NCBI RefSeq assembly: GCF_002847305.1
Contig: NZ_CP025408.1
Span: forward strand, 1,633,001 to 1,697,000
Length of the DNA stretch: 64,000 nucleotides
Source: Paracoccus tegillarcae
Lineage (GTDB): Bacteria; Pseudomonadota; Alphaproteobacteria; Rhodobacterales; Rhodobacteraceae
Direction of reading: 5' to 3'
Below are positions 9,994 to 18,067 of this stretch, in pieces (the first letter of the stretch is position 1; each line of letters begins with the position of its first letter). Under the pieces are notes generated by a model. The model saw only the letters and a list, made by a program, of their open reading frames with translations. It made no database searches and was not told where the DNA came from. The position numbers and the translations under genes were made by a program.

Positions 9994-10026
9994 CGGCCCC
10001 GGTGTGATCCCCACCGGGGCCGTTTC
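9994..10026 (+). terminator. Rho-independent terminator after the response regulator gene
   Basis: Perfect 11-bp arms (CGGCCCCGGTG at 9994-10004 and its complement at 10012-10022) with a 7-nt loop, followed by TTTCC. It is placed about 100 bp after the response regulator stop. Confidence 0.8.
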
Positions 10027-10078
10027 CATTTGCGACAACCCACCCGTCCGCAACAGCCGCGCGTTGCGTGGCCTGTGC

Positions 10079-10216
10079 GCGCAACGGGGGATTTCAGCCG
10101 GAATTGGAAACAGCCTGCAAACGCTGGGTTTGAGGCCGCACAGCCCGTACACAGACCGCGCACAACCTGTACACAGGGCGTACACAGGCAGCGCGCGGTA
10201 GTGTAGCATCCAGGGT
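10079..10216. repeat. 138-bp dispersed repeat, copy 1
   Basis: This segment matches 34585-34722 over its full 138 bp with three mismatches by my count. Inside it, positions 10136-10190 form five degenerate 11-bp units with consensus GTACACAGNNC. It lies in an intergenic region upstream of the unknown zinc-ribbon gene. No coding frame in it is convincing. A short reverse-strand frame exists in both copies but has no start signal or recognisable product. Confidence 0.92.
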
Positions 10217-10489
10217 AGACCTTGTGGACCTTGGTTCGATGCGCTTCAAGGTTCGCTTAGGTGGACCATTCAACAAACGGTCGATATCGCCGGTGACATC
10301 AACGTATGAGTTTTGACCAAATCAGACGGCACAGCGGACCTTGATCTAGGGTCGATCACCGTCTGGTGTGCGGACGAAGTGTGCATTCGCTGCGGCTGCG
10401 CCAAAGTCTGCTTTACTTGCCGTTGAAGCCGCGACATGACACCGTCGGTCGAAACTAAATCCTCGAATGCGTCGCAAAGATTTTGAGAC
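10217..10489. other. Non-coding segment of the first accessory island
   Basis: Three things are visible. Positions 10275-10323 are the left copy of an imperfect direct repeat whose right copy is at 11484-11530. Positions 10369-10414 match 34729-34774 with about four mismatches in 46 bp, a second element shared with the other island. The 152 bp between the 138-bp repeat and this second element are missing in the other island, where the two are only 6 bp apart. Base composition falls below that of the surrounding genome. I see no gene. Confidence 0.7.
10275..10323 (+). repeat. Left copy of an imperfect direct repeat flanking the zinc-ribbon gene
   Basis: The 49-bp segment aligns with 11484-11530 at roughly 80 percent identity, including an exact 15-mer (GCCGGTGACATCAAC at 10289-10303 and 11498-11512). 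The copies bracket the accessory gene in direct orientation. Confidence 0.75.
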
Positions 10490-11362
10490 ATGGAAGAAAC
10501 CAAGAGATGCGTCGAGTGCCGAAAAGCAATCCAACCAAGAGCGAGCCTTTGCGTTGAATGCGGCTCACATCAAGACTGGCGTCGGCATATCAAGACATGG
10601 ACACCTGTTCTTGGGTTCATCCTCGCTTTTCTCGCCTTTGTGATCTCGATTGCCCCACAAATCAGGTCAAGTTTCTTTCCGTCCCCGCCGAAAATCAGCG
10701 CTCAAGTAAGCTCTGTCTCCGCGCGCAACCTGACCATTCTTGTGTCAAACTTGGGAGAAAGACGGCTGATCATTGATCCTGTGCTGAAATGCGTCTCTGC
10801 CGACACAATTGACGAGGAGATAGTGGACTACGAGGAGCCTTTCCGAGTTTGGTCCACAACGGTTGAAGGCCAACTTGAGAACCCGTTAACTGTTGCTGAG
10901 CTAGGTGGAAATGAAAGTGCAACGTTCTCTATATCCGAAAATTTGGTTGGGTCATGGTTAGAACATGAACCCTTATTTCTTCCACCGGATGATGAGAGAG
11001 TGAGCGCCGTAAGCGGCGCTTTTTCACTTGGATTGGGAAAGGGCTGGATTGGAATTAACAGATCATCAAATATCCCAACATTCCACATAATCGGCGAAGA
11101 CAACGAGATTTCTCTGCAACCGGTCTCAGAGATTGCAACGTTCTGCCAATTGTCGATGTTGGACCCAGTCACCGGGGAACAGTTAAATGAGGGTTTTGCG
11201 GTTTGGTCGATTGGAAGTGGTCGTTGGCGAGGGGGTCGCGCCAACCAACTTTACAATGTCTTGGGAAGTCTGATTAGTCTGGGTGCACTCGGCCTGAACG
11301 AAACCGATCCTCAAATATGTGCTGTCGAATCCTCGCCATCCCACTGTATAACTGCTGATTAG
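10490..11362 (+). CDS. Zinc-ribbon membrane protein of unknown function
   Basis: A 290-residue protein I do not recognise as a named family. Residues 8-24 form a small zinc ribbon (CVEC and CVEC pairs, 10 residues apart), as in membrane-anchored zinc-ribbon proteins. A single hydrophobic helix follows at about 39-58 (TPVLGFILAFLAFVISIAP), then a ~230-residue domain predicted to lie outside the cytoplasm, rich in beta-type sequence. The gene is visibly poorer in GC than its neighbours and uses codons such as ATA and TTA that are rare elsewhere in the window. It is flanked by direct repeats and preceded by the dispersed repeat, which points to horizontal gain. Start at 10490 is the first ATG; no strong ribosome-binding site is seen. 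Confidence 0.7.
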   Translation: MEETKRCVECRKAIQPRASLCVECGSHQDWRRHIKTWTPVLGFILAFLAFVISIAPQIRSSFFPSPPKISAQVSSVSARNLTILVSNLGERRLIIDPVLKCVSADTIDEEIVDYEEPFRVWSTTVEGQLENPLTVAELGGNESATFSISENLVGSWLEHEPLFLPPDDERVSAVSGAFSLGLGKGWIGINRSSNIPTFHIIGEDNEISLQPVSEIATFCQLSMLDPVTGEQLNEGFAVWSIGSGRWRGGRANQLYNVLGSLISLGALGLNETDPQICAVESSPSHCITAD

Positions 11363-11851
11363 GCAGTGTGCGAATGGAGTGTAAAGCAGACGTTAGTGCA
11401 TTACGCAGCATCAGTGAGATTGGGCTCTTCACACGCCTTCGCCGCGCTGAGAACGAATGGCTGCTTAAATTCTGGCGCGGCGAAAACGGTCGTTTGCGCC
11501 GGTGACATCAACCTATGAATTTTGGCAATCTGAGCGCCGCACGGTGCTTGGCGGACGGTCTATGAAAATTTGCGATATTTCCTCGCCGAGTCAACGCAGG
11601 TGCAGAGATGCGCCACACATTTTCTGAGTTTCTCCGCACCGGCGGGGAGGGTGAATGTGTTCTTTCCCGTTCTTCCAGGGGAATTGTCGGAGGGCGAACC
11701 GGGTTGTCTGTCGGGAACACATTCTCGAACTATTCAGACCTGAGAGTGGGTTTCTGCGGCTGCACCGTTCGGGCAAAAAGGGGGGCGGACTCCATGTCAG
11801 TTTGCGCGGCCATGGACGAGGATCACGACAATCGACCGCGGATCAGGCAGG
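11363..11851. other. Non-coding right flank of the first accessory island
   Basis: No convincing gene. Positions 11484-11530 hold the right copy of the direct repeat. A short forward frame at 11608-11922 runs antisense into the end of the ScfR-like gene and shows no family features, so I do not call it. The stretch may be decayed sequence left by insertion. Confidence 0.5.
11484..11530 (+). repeat. Right copy of an imperfect direct repeat flanking the zinc-ribbon gene
   Basis: The 47-bp segment corresponds to 10275-10323, in the same orientation, 122 bp after the stop of the zinc-ribbon gene. The exact shared core is the 15-mer at 11498-11512. Confidence 0.75.
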
Positions 11852-13102
11852 CTAGCCGGCCGACAGAATTGAAGGCTCTCGCCGTGCAGGGCAGGCATCG
11901 CGCGGGCAGATGCGGCAGCTAGAGCCGATGGGCAGAGGCGGCTCGGCGCGGTCGGCGCCAGCCGGCACGATCAGCATCTGCGCGCGGCTGAGAATAGGGC
12001 CCAGCAGCCCGCCCGGCTGCGCGCGGGTGGCATAGCTGAGCGTGTCGAACGTGGCCCCGTCCGGCATTTCGACACGGACACGCAGCGCGGTTTGCGGGTT
12101 GGCCAGCGATTGAAAGAGCGGCCACAGAGCACAGGCGTCGCCCTGACGCGGCAGACCAAAGCCGTGAGCGGCGCGGCGCAGGACCATCACCCCCGCACCA
12201 TCGCAGATCAGCAGTCCGGCGCCATCGTAGCCAGAGGGACGCACCAGCGCCAGCCGGTGCATGACGAGATCCAGCGGCTGGCCCAGCATCTGCGCCATGG
12301 CCAGGGGATCGCCGGCCTCGGCGGCAGCGCGGGTCAGATCTTCATCGGGCAGGATCTGCCGCTCGGCATCCATGCGGTCCAGATGCGCCTGCGCCAGATC
12401 GCGGGCCGCATCCGAGGCCAGATCCGTCGCCTGATCCAGCGGCGCGCTGCCGGCGGCCATCCAGGCCTCGACCTCGTCCTGCGGGGTCAGGATGGCGCTG
12501 TCGGCCTCGAAACTATCGAGATAGGCAACCAGCGCCTGTGCGGTTCGCGAAAGCCGCTGGCTGTCATCATCAAGATTGGCGAAAAACCGTGCGCGCCATT
12601 CGGGCGTCAGCCCTTCGCCCCCTTCGGCGAGGATCGCGGCGGTGGACCGCAGTGCCGTTGCCGCCGACAGGGCCTCGTGCAGCGTGTCCAGCAGATAGGG
12701 GTCGCGTGTCATCCGTTCCGACAGCGAAACCAGCCGCTGCGACAGCGCCTGATTCTGCCCGGCGGCGGATACGAGCGCGTCGGCCCAGCCCGGAAACCGG
12801 GCGGCGAATTCGGCGGTCTGGTCTAACTCGGGCGCATTGCTGCCAAGTCGCCCGTCCAGCGCCGCCGCCGCCTCGCGCAGCGATGCCAATCGCGCCTCTT
12901 CGCGACCCGATTCCAGTTCGGCTGCCGGCACCGCAAGTGCATCCGCCAATCTTGCCATCAACGACGCGCCGACCGGTCGCCGATTGTGTTCGATGAGGTT
13001 CAGATAGGCCGCCGATATCCCTGCCGCCGCCGCGACATCGGCCTGCTTGCGCGACAGCGACAGCCGCCTTTCGCGAATGCGCGTGCCGGTGAGAATATGC
13101 AT
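11852..13102 (-). CDS. XRE-family regulator with ScfR-type C-terminus (short-chain fatty acid regulator-like)
   Basis: A 416-residue transcriptional regulator. Residues 5-60 form an XRE helix-turn-helix (TRIRERRLSLSRKQADVAAAAGISAAYLNLIE). The long middle has the HTH/DUF2083-type architecture of RamB/ScfR regulators, and the C-terminus carries the cysteine-rich signature SCRICPRDACPARREPSI. Family members sense acyl-CoA status and control glyoxylate or propionate metabolism; the target here is unknown. I take the ATG at 13102 (MHILTGTRI); an ATG at 13120 would add six residues and neither has a clear ribosome-binding site. It lies downstream of cobT on the same strand. Confidence 0.85.
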   Translation of the reverse strand: MHILTGTRIRERRLSLSRKQADVAAAAGISAAYLNLIEHNRRPVGASLMARLADALAVPAAELESGREEARLASLREAAAALDGRLGSNAPELDQTAEFAARFPGWADALVSAAGQNQALSQRLVSLSERMTRDPYLLDTLHEALSAATALRSTAAILAEGGEGLTPEWRARFFANLDDDSQRLSRTAQALVAYLDSFEADSAILTPQDEVEAWMAAGSAPLDQATDLASDAARDLAQAHLDRMDAERQILPDEDLTRAAAEAGDPLAMAQMLGQPLDLVMHRLALVRPSGYDGAGLLICDGAGVMVLRRAAHGFGLPRQGDACALWPLFQSLANPQTALRVRVEMPDGATFDTLSYATRAQPGGLLGPILSRAQMLIVPAGADRAEPPLPIGSSCRICPRDACPARREPSILSAG

Positions 13103-13201
13103 GGTGCCACGGTTGCTCATATCGAGGATGAAAGCCCGGCGCGCGGCGCGACGCAAGAGGCGACGCTGACCGCCAGCAGTTCCCCCCTGTCGCAGACCCG
13201 A

Positions 13202-15070
13202 TTAGAGCCGCCGCATCGCGTTCATGCCCAACACCCGTGCGCGCTTGCGCGGATCGGCATCGAACAGCGCCGCCAGTTGTTCCGTCATTGCACCGGCCAG
13301 TTGCTCCACATCGGTGATGGTGACCGCGCGCTCGTAATAGCGGGTGACATCATGGCCGATGCCGATGGCCAGCAGTTCGACCTGTTTGCGGCGCTCGACC
13401 ATGGCGATCACATCGCGCAGATGCTTTTCCAGATAGTTTGCCGGGTTGACCGAAAGCGTGCTGTCATCAACCGGCGCGCCGTCCGAGATCACCATCAAGA
13501 TCCTGCGCGCCTCGGGTCGTCTGGCCAAGCGCCGATGCGCCCATTCCAGCGCCTCGCCGTCGATGTTTTCCTTGAGCAGGCCCTCTTTCATCATCAGGCC
13601 CAGATTCGGCCGCACGCGCCGCCAGGGGGCATCGGCGCCTTTGTAGATGATGTGCCGCAGGTCGTTCAGGCGGCCGGGCTGGGCCGGGCGGCCCTGTTTC
13701 AGCCATTCCTCGCGCGCCTGCCCACCCTTCCAGGCGCGGGTGGTGAAGCCGAGGATCTCGACCTTGACCGAAGACCGCTCCAGCGTGCGGGCCAGAACAT
13801 CGGCACAGATCGCCGCGATGCTGATCGGCCTGCCGCGCATAGAGCCCGAATTGTCGATCAGCAGCGTCACGACCGTGTCGCGGAACTCGGTGTCCTTTTC
13901 GATCTTGAACGACAGCGGCATGGTCGGGTTTGCCACCACACGGGCCAGACGGCCGGCATCCAGCACGCCCTCTTCCTTGTCGAATTCCCAACTGCGGTTC
14001 TGCTGCGCCTGCAGCCGGCGTTGCAGCTTGTTGGCGAGGCGGCTGACCGCACCACGCAGCGGCTCTAGCTGCTTGTCCAGATAGGCCCGCAGGCGTTCCA
14101 GTTCCGCCGGATCGGCCAGTTCCTCGGCCTTGATTTCCTCGTCCCAGGTCTGGGCAAAGACCTTGTAATCGGCATTGGCCTCGCTGACCGGAGGCGGCAT
14201 GTCGGGCGGGCTTTCGGCCTCGGGCATCTCGGCCTCGTCGGACAGTTCGTCCTCGGACTGGTCATCCATGCTGACCTGGGCCTGCCGCTCGTCCTGCTGC
14301 TGTTCCTGAGATTGCTCGGGCGAGGCTTCGGCATCCTCGCCGTCATCCTCTTCGCCGGACTGGTTGTCGCCGCCCTCTTCATCCTGCTCGGCGTTTTCAT
14401 CGGCATCGTCGTCTTCGGGCTCGTCGGGGTCTTCGCCCAACTGATCGCCATAGCCCAGATCACTGATGATCTGGCGCGACAGCCGCGCGAAGGCCGCCTG
14501 ATCGGCCAGCGTTTCGCCGACGCTGTCCAGCGTTTCGCCAGCCTGCTGTTCGATGAAGGGGCGCCACAGATCGGCCACATGATCGGCGCCGGGTGGCAGT
14601 TTGCGGCCGGTCGCTGCCTGACGCAGCAGATAACCCGCCGCAACGGATAGCGGCGCATCCGAGGGTGCCTTGATCTGGGCATAGCCCTTTTTCTCGGCAT
14701 CGACCGCGATCCTGGCGTCGATATTGGACAGAGCACCGGGCATGTCGCGCGCGCCCAAAGCCTCGACCCGCGCGGTTTCCATCGCCTCATAGAGTTCCCG
14801 CGCCATCGGCCCTGCGGGGACGTATTTCGCATGCGTGCCCGCGTCGTGGTGGCGCACCCGCATCGCCAGGGCATCGGCCGTGCCGCGCGCCAGCAGAATT
14901 TCATCCCGCGACATCCGTCGGCTGATCTGCGGCAACCGCATCGTGTCACCCGCCACGCCCGAAGGATCGGCGCTGTAGGTGACGTTCAAATCGCCATCAT
15001 CGGCCAGCGCACGCGTGGCCTCTGTCAGGGCCTTCTTGAACGGATCAGCGGGGTTGTCGGTTTTCTTCAT
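13202..15070 (-). CDS. cobT: Cobaltochelatase subunit CobT
   Basis: A 622-residue subunit of the aerobic, ATP-dependent cobaltochelatase (CobNST) that inserts cobalt into hydrogenobyrinic acid a,c-diamide. There is an acidic, glutamate-rich linker at roughly residues 215-280 and a C-terminal von Willebrand A domain with the MIDAS-type motif [14 protein letters not shown] and [10 protein letters not shown]. Length and layout are normal. The ATG at 15070 ([11 protein letters not shown]) is preferred to one at 15079. cobS lies further upstream on the same strand, but the Hint gene has been placed between them, so they may no longer share one uninterrupted transcript. Confidence 0.95.
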   Translation of the reverse strand: MKKTDNPADPFKKALTEATRALADDGDLNVTYSADPSGVAGDTMRLPQISRRMSRDEILLARGTADALAMRVRHHDAGTHAKYVPAGPMARELYEAMETARVEALGARDMPGALSNIDARIAVDAEKKGYAQIKAPSDAPLSVAAGYLLRQAATGRKLPPGADHVADLWRPFIEQQAGETLDSVGETLADQAAFARLSRQIISDLGYGDQLGEDPDEPEDDDADENAEQDEEGGDNQSGEEDDGEDAEASPEQSQEQQQDERQAQVSMDDQSEDELSDEAEMPEAESPPDMPPPVSEANADYKVFAQTWDEEIKAEELADPAELERLRAYLDKQLEPLRGAVSRLANKLQRRLQAQQNRSWEFDKEEGVLDAGRLARVVANPTMPLSFKIEKDTEFRDTVVTLLIDNSGSMRGRPISIAAICADVLARTLERSSVKVEILGFTTRAWKGGQAREEWLKQGRPAQPGRLNDLRHIIYKGADAPWRRVRPNLGLMMKEGLLKENIDGEALEWAHRRLARRPEARRILMVISDGAPVDDSTLSVNPANYLEKHLRDVIAMVERRKQVELLAIGIGHDVTRYYERAVTITDVEQLAGAMTEQLAALFDADPRKRARVLGMNAMRRL

Positions 15071-15173
15071 GGCTCTCATAGATCACTGCCCGCGCCCTGT
15101 CGCAAGAGGCAGGCGGCGCGGCGCGTCGACACGCATTGGTTTCGCCATCTGAAAAACCGGCTTGCCAGATATG

Positions 15174-16232
15174 TCAGGGGCCGGTCGAGGAGAGGCGCGG
15201 ACCGCCCGCGACCAATTCCTTGTCGTTTTCCAGATGCCGCCTTACGAACATCCTTTGCCGTTTTCCCTCGGGGATCAGGCGGACGCCATCGCGCTGCACC
15301 ATATCGGGAAACAACGTGGCCAATTCCTGCATTGCCGCTGGAGACAGCGTTTGAAGCGCATTGTCGCCGCGATAGAAACTTTCGGTCGGCGCGCCCTCGG
15401 CAAAGATCACCAGATGATCATCCAGGATCAAATGATAGTAGTCGACCTCTTCAACCGCCGTATCGACATAGATGCCGGGTAAATCGGTCAGCTTGATGGC
15501 GCTGATCAGCACTTCGCTGACACCGAACATCCGCCGTGCGATCGGTGAGACGGCCAACATCCGGTGCTGCCGCGAGACCAGCAGATCACGCGCAGGCAAC
15601 ATGCCGCCAAGTGCGCCTGCCTTGATGCGCACAGGGCGCAGTTTCGGCGTTTCCCGCAATTCCGGCGATGTGACCTTGCGCGACAGTTTCAGCCGCAGAG
15701 GCTGAAAACCGGCATCCAGCGTCGCAATCATGTCGCCTTCGCGCAGATCCTCGACGGCCACCTGGCCACGATCAGTCTCGATGCGCGTACCGGCAGCAAA
15801 ACAGGCGAAATAGCCAGCATAGCCGTTTGCTTGCTGGTGCGACGTCCGCTCTTGATTAAAGACATAGGTGCGGCCGGGAACAAGTTCGACGGTCGAGACA
15901 AGGCCATCAACCGCGCCCTGCTGAAAGCCGTCGCCACCAAACATGAGCGAGGTGACCTTGTGACCGCTAGAGGGGTTCAGCAGATCATAGGCCGTGTGTA
16001 CGGTCGTGCCGGCAGGGATCGTTCGGCCATCGATGGTCACGGTCGATGTCACCGTCTGGTTTTCATCGACCTCGTCGAACACCGCGTCATCGTCGGAAAT
16101 TTCTATGGCTGTCGGGGTTGCGCCGGGGCGAAGCGTCAGCCTGAAGTTCGGCGATCCCGCAGCAGCTGAGCCTTGCTCATCGGGCAGGCCCTGGACGAAA
16201 TCGGACGGGCTGTAAACATATACTACTGGCAT
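15174..16232 (-). CDS. Hint-domain protein 1
   Basis: A 352-residue protein with a ~140-residue N-terminal beta-rich domain and a C-terminal Hedgehog/intein (Hint) fold. The Hint part begins at Cys144 in ACFAAGTRIET, with the LREGDMIATLD turn, a DLLVSRQHRML strand and YYHLILDDHLVIFAEGAPTES. Hint domains can break the peptide bond before the first cysteine. I see no intein-type HN-Cys splice junction, and about 60 residues follow the EGAPTES block, so it is not an ordinary intein. Such free-standing Hint proteins are frequent in Rhodobacterales and of unknown role. It sits between cobS and cobT and is a paralogue of the gene at 32824. Confidence 0.85.
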   Translation of the reverse strand: MPVVYVYSPSDFVQGLPDEQGSAAAGSPNFRLTLRPGATPTAIEISDDDAVFDEVDENQTVTSTVTIDGRTIPAGTTVHTAYDLLNPSSGHKVTSLMFGGDGFQQGAVDGLVSTVELVPGRTYVFNQERTSHQQANGYAGYFACFAAGTRIETDRGQVAVEDLREGDMIATLDAGFQPLRLKLSRKVTSPELRETPKLRPVRIKAGALGGMLPARDLLVSRQHRMLAVSPIARRMFGVSEVLISAIKLTDLPGIYVDTAVEEVDYYHLILDDHLVIFAEGAPTESFYRGDNALQTLSPAAMQELATLFPDMVQRDGVRLIPEGKRQRMFVRRHLENDKELVAGGPRLSSTGP

Positions 16233-16414
16233 AAAAAACCTACATCGCTTGGCAACTCTTGCCAGCTATATAGCCGGTTTGAACCTGGCAGACCAGTTCC
16301 GGCACCAGGCAGCGGTCAAATGTCCCGGTTCCGCTACCTGGTTGCAACAGCATCTGTCGCGCGGTCGGGCGGGGCTGTCAGGTCGACGCAACCAGTTAAA
16401 ATCGCGCCATTCCC

Positions 16415-17386
16415 TCATCCCGCCATTGCCGCCGCGCTTTCCGGCAGTTCCTCGTCGAACAGGCGCTGATAGAATTCGGCCACGGTCTGGCGTTCCAGTT
16501 CGTCGCATTTGTTCAGGAAGGTCAGGCGGAAGGCGTAACCCACATTGTCGAAGATGCGGGCGTTCTGGGCCCATGTGATCACCGTACGCGGCGACATGAC
16601 GGTGCTGAGATCGCCCTGCATGAACGCGGTGCGGGTCAGATCGGCCAGCGTGACCATCTGGTTGATGGTTTTGCGGCCCTTCTCGTTATTGTAGTTCGGG
16701 TTCTTGGCCAGAACGATGGCGGCCTCTGCATCGTGGCGCAGGTAATTCAGCGTGGCGACCAGCGACCAGCGGTCCATCTGGCCCTGGTTGATCTGCTGGG
16801 TGCCGTGATAAAGGCCGGTTGTATCACCCAAGCCCACCGTGTTGGCCGTCGCGAACAGGCGGAAATAGGGGTTCGGCGTGATCACCTCGTTCTGGTCCAG
16901 CAGGGTCAGCTTGCCGTCGGCCTCGAGCACGCGCTGGATCACGAACATCACATCGGCGCGGCCGGCATCGTATTCGTCGAACACGATGGCCGTCTGGTTG
17001 CGCAGCGCCCAGGGCAGGATGCCTTCGTGGAATACCGTCACCTGCTTGCCATCGACCAGCTTGATCGCGTCTTTGCCGATCAGGTCGATCCGGCTGACAT
17101 GGCTGTCGAGGTTGACGCGCACGCAGGGCCAGTTCAGCCGGGCTGCGACCTGTTCGATATGGGTCGATTTGCCGGTGCCGTGATAGCCCTGGATCATCAC
17201 CCGGCGGTTATAGGCAAAGCCCGCCAGAATCGCCAGGGTCGTGTCGGGGTCGAATTTATAGGTGCTGTCGATATCAGGCACGCGGTCGGTCTTTTCGGCA
17301 AAGCCCTTGACCTTCATGTCACTGTCCAGACCGAAAACCTCGCGCAGGTCGATCTCTTCGGTGGGTTTGGCGTGTTCGTCCAGCAT
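16415..17386 (-). CDS. cobS: Cobaltochelatase subunit CobS
   Basis: A 323-residue AAA+ ATPase subunit of the aerobic cobaltochelatase. The Walker A motif is GYHGTGKST, the Walker B region is [11 protein letters not shown], and the sensor stretch [21 protein letters not shown] is typical of CobS. It forms a hexameric ring with CobT that drives cobalt insertion by CobN in B12 synthesis. The start at 17386 ([14 protein letters not shown]) matches the family. It diverges from the ECF sigma gene. The 182 bp to the Hint gene contain no feature I can name. Confidence 0.96.
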   Translation of the reverse strand: MLDEHAKPTEEIDLREVFGLDSDMKVKGFAEKTDRVPDIDSTYKFDPDTTLAILAGFAYNRRVMIQGYHGTGKSTHIEQVAARLNWPCVRVNLDSHVSRIDLIGKDAIKLVDGKQVTVFHEGILPWALRNQTAIVFDEYDAGRADVMFVIQRVLEADGKLTLLDQNEVITPNPYFRLFATANTVGLGDTTGLYHGTQQINQGQMDRWSLVATLNYLRHDAEAAIVLAKNPNYNNEKGRKTINQMVTLADLTRTAFMQGDLSTVMSPRTVITWAQNARIFDNVGYAFRLTFLNKCDELERQTVAEFYQRLFDEELPESAAAMAG

Positions 17387-17454
17387 ATCGGCCCCTCATA
17401 CTCGTATCCGCAGCTTGATCGCGCATTCGTGGGGCGGACGCAAGATGGGCGGCG

Positions 17455-17484
17455 TTGACGACTGCACCTTGTGCAGCCTAACTA
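17455..17484 (+). promoter_or_regulatory. Candidate promoter and operator for the ECF sigma operon
   Basis: TTGACG (17455-17460) and TAACTA (17479-17484) are 18 bp apart. Their spacer holds a perfect inverted repeat CTGCAC-CTT-GTGCAG (17462-17476), which could be an operator. The sigma gene starts 32 bp further on, behind AAAGGA. This is a by-eye call. Confidence 0.4.
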
Positions 17485-17515
17485 GGGGCGTGTTTGCCAA
17501 AGGACAGCCTTGCCC

Positions 17516-18067
17516 ATGGATCGCCGTCTAGCCGATGTAGAAGACATGATCGCCCGCGTCGCGTTGGGCGACCGGCATGCATTCGAGGCGCTTTACGACG
17601 CCACCTCGGCCAAGCTGCATGCCGTCTGTCTGTCTGTGCTGAAGGATCGACCGCTGGCAGAAGAGACGTTGCAAGAGGTGTTCATCCGCGTCTGGAAGAA
17701 TGCCGACCGCTATGCCGCGAACGGGCTGTCGCCGATGACCTGGCTGATCACGATCGCGCGCAACCGCTCTATCGACAAGCTGCGCGCCAAGAAGGGACGT
17801 CCCGGTGCCGCGCCGGCGGAAATGGCGGAGGCCGTGCCGTCCTCGGCCCCCGGCCCCGAAGAGATGACCATTCGCAATCAACAGCGACGGATGCTGGAAA
17901 GCTGTCTGGATGAGATCGGCTCGACGCAGGCCAAGGCGTTGCGCGCGGTTTATCTGGAAGGCGCCAGCTACGCCGAACTGGCGCAGACCGCCGGTGCCCC
18001 GATCAACACCGTGCGCAGTTGGCTGCGTCGCGGGCTGGTGCAGTTGAAGGACTGCGTGAGCCAATGA
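17516..18067 (+). CDS. ECF sigma factor, SigK-like
   Basis: A 183-residue extracytoplasmic-function sigma factor. Region 2 is clear (ALYDATSAKLHAVCLSVL, EETLQEVFIRVW, MTWLITIARNRSIDKLR) and region 4 follows (ALRAVYLEGASYAELAQTAGAPINTVRSWLRRGL). It directs RNA polymerase to promoters of its regulon, probably including this operon and the fasciclin gene. The ATG at 17516 sits behind AAAGGACA; a TTG at 17510 is less likely. It overlaps the anti-sigma gene by 4 bp (ATGA), a common way of keeping the pair in balance. The neighbourhood resembles the SigK-RskA-MPT70/MPT83 arrangement of mycobacteria. Confidence 0.93.
   Translation: MDRRLADVEDMIARVALGDRHAFEALYDATSAKLHAVCLSVLKDRPLAEETLQEVFIRVWKNADRYAANGLSPMTWLITIARNRSIDKLRAKKGRPGAAPAEMAEAVPSSAPGPEEMTIRNQQRRMLESCLDEIGSTQAKALRAVYLEGASYAELAQTAGAPINTVRSWLRRGLVQLKDCVSQ

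Noticed and set aside
9988..10209. Reverse-strand frame of 73 codons inside the 138-bp repeat, with a counterpart in the other copy
   Set aside because: The shared peptide arises only from the shared DNA. There is no ribosome-binding site and the 11-bp units shift frame, which is not how a coding repeat behaves.
10221..10260. GGTTCGAT-like T-loop that might hint at a tRNA
   Set aside because: No acceptor, D or anticodon stems can be drawn around it.
11608..11922. Plus-strand frame of 104 codons in the right flank of the first island
   Set aside because: It overlaps the end of the ScfR-like gene antisense, has no start signal and resembles nothing.
15174..16232. Hint protein as a self-splicing intein inside a host gene
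   Set aside because: No C-extein follows, no HN-Cys junction is seen, and the frame has its own start and stop between cobS and cobT.
16233..16414. Several short inverted copies of CCGGTT/AACCTGG-like words between cobS and the Hint gene
   Set aside because: Arms are short and irregular, and no single stem with a T-tract can be drawn; they could arise by chance.
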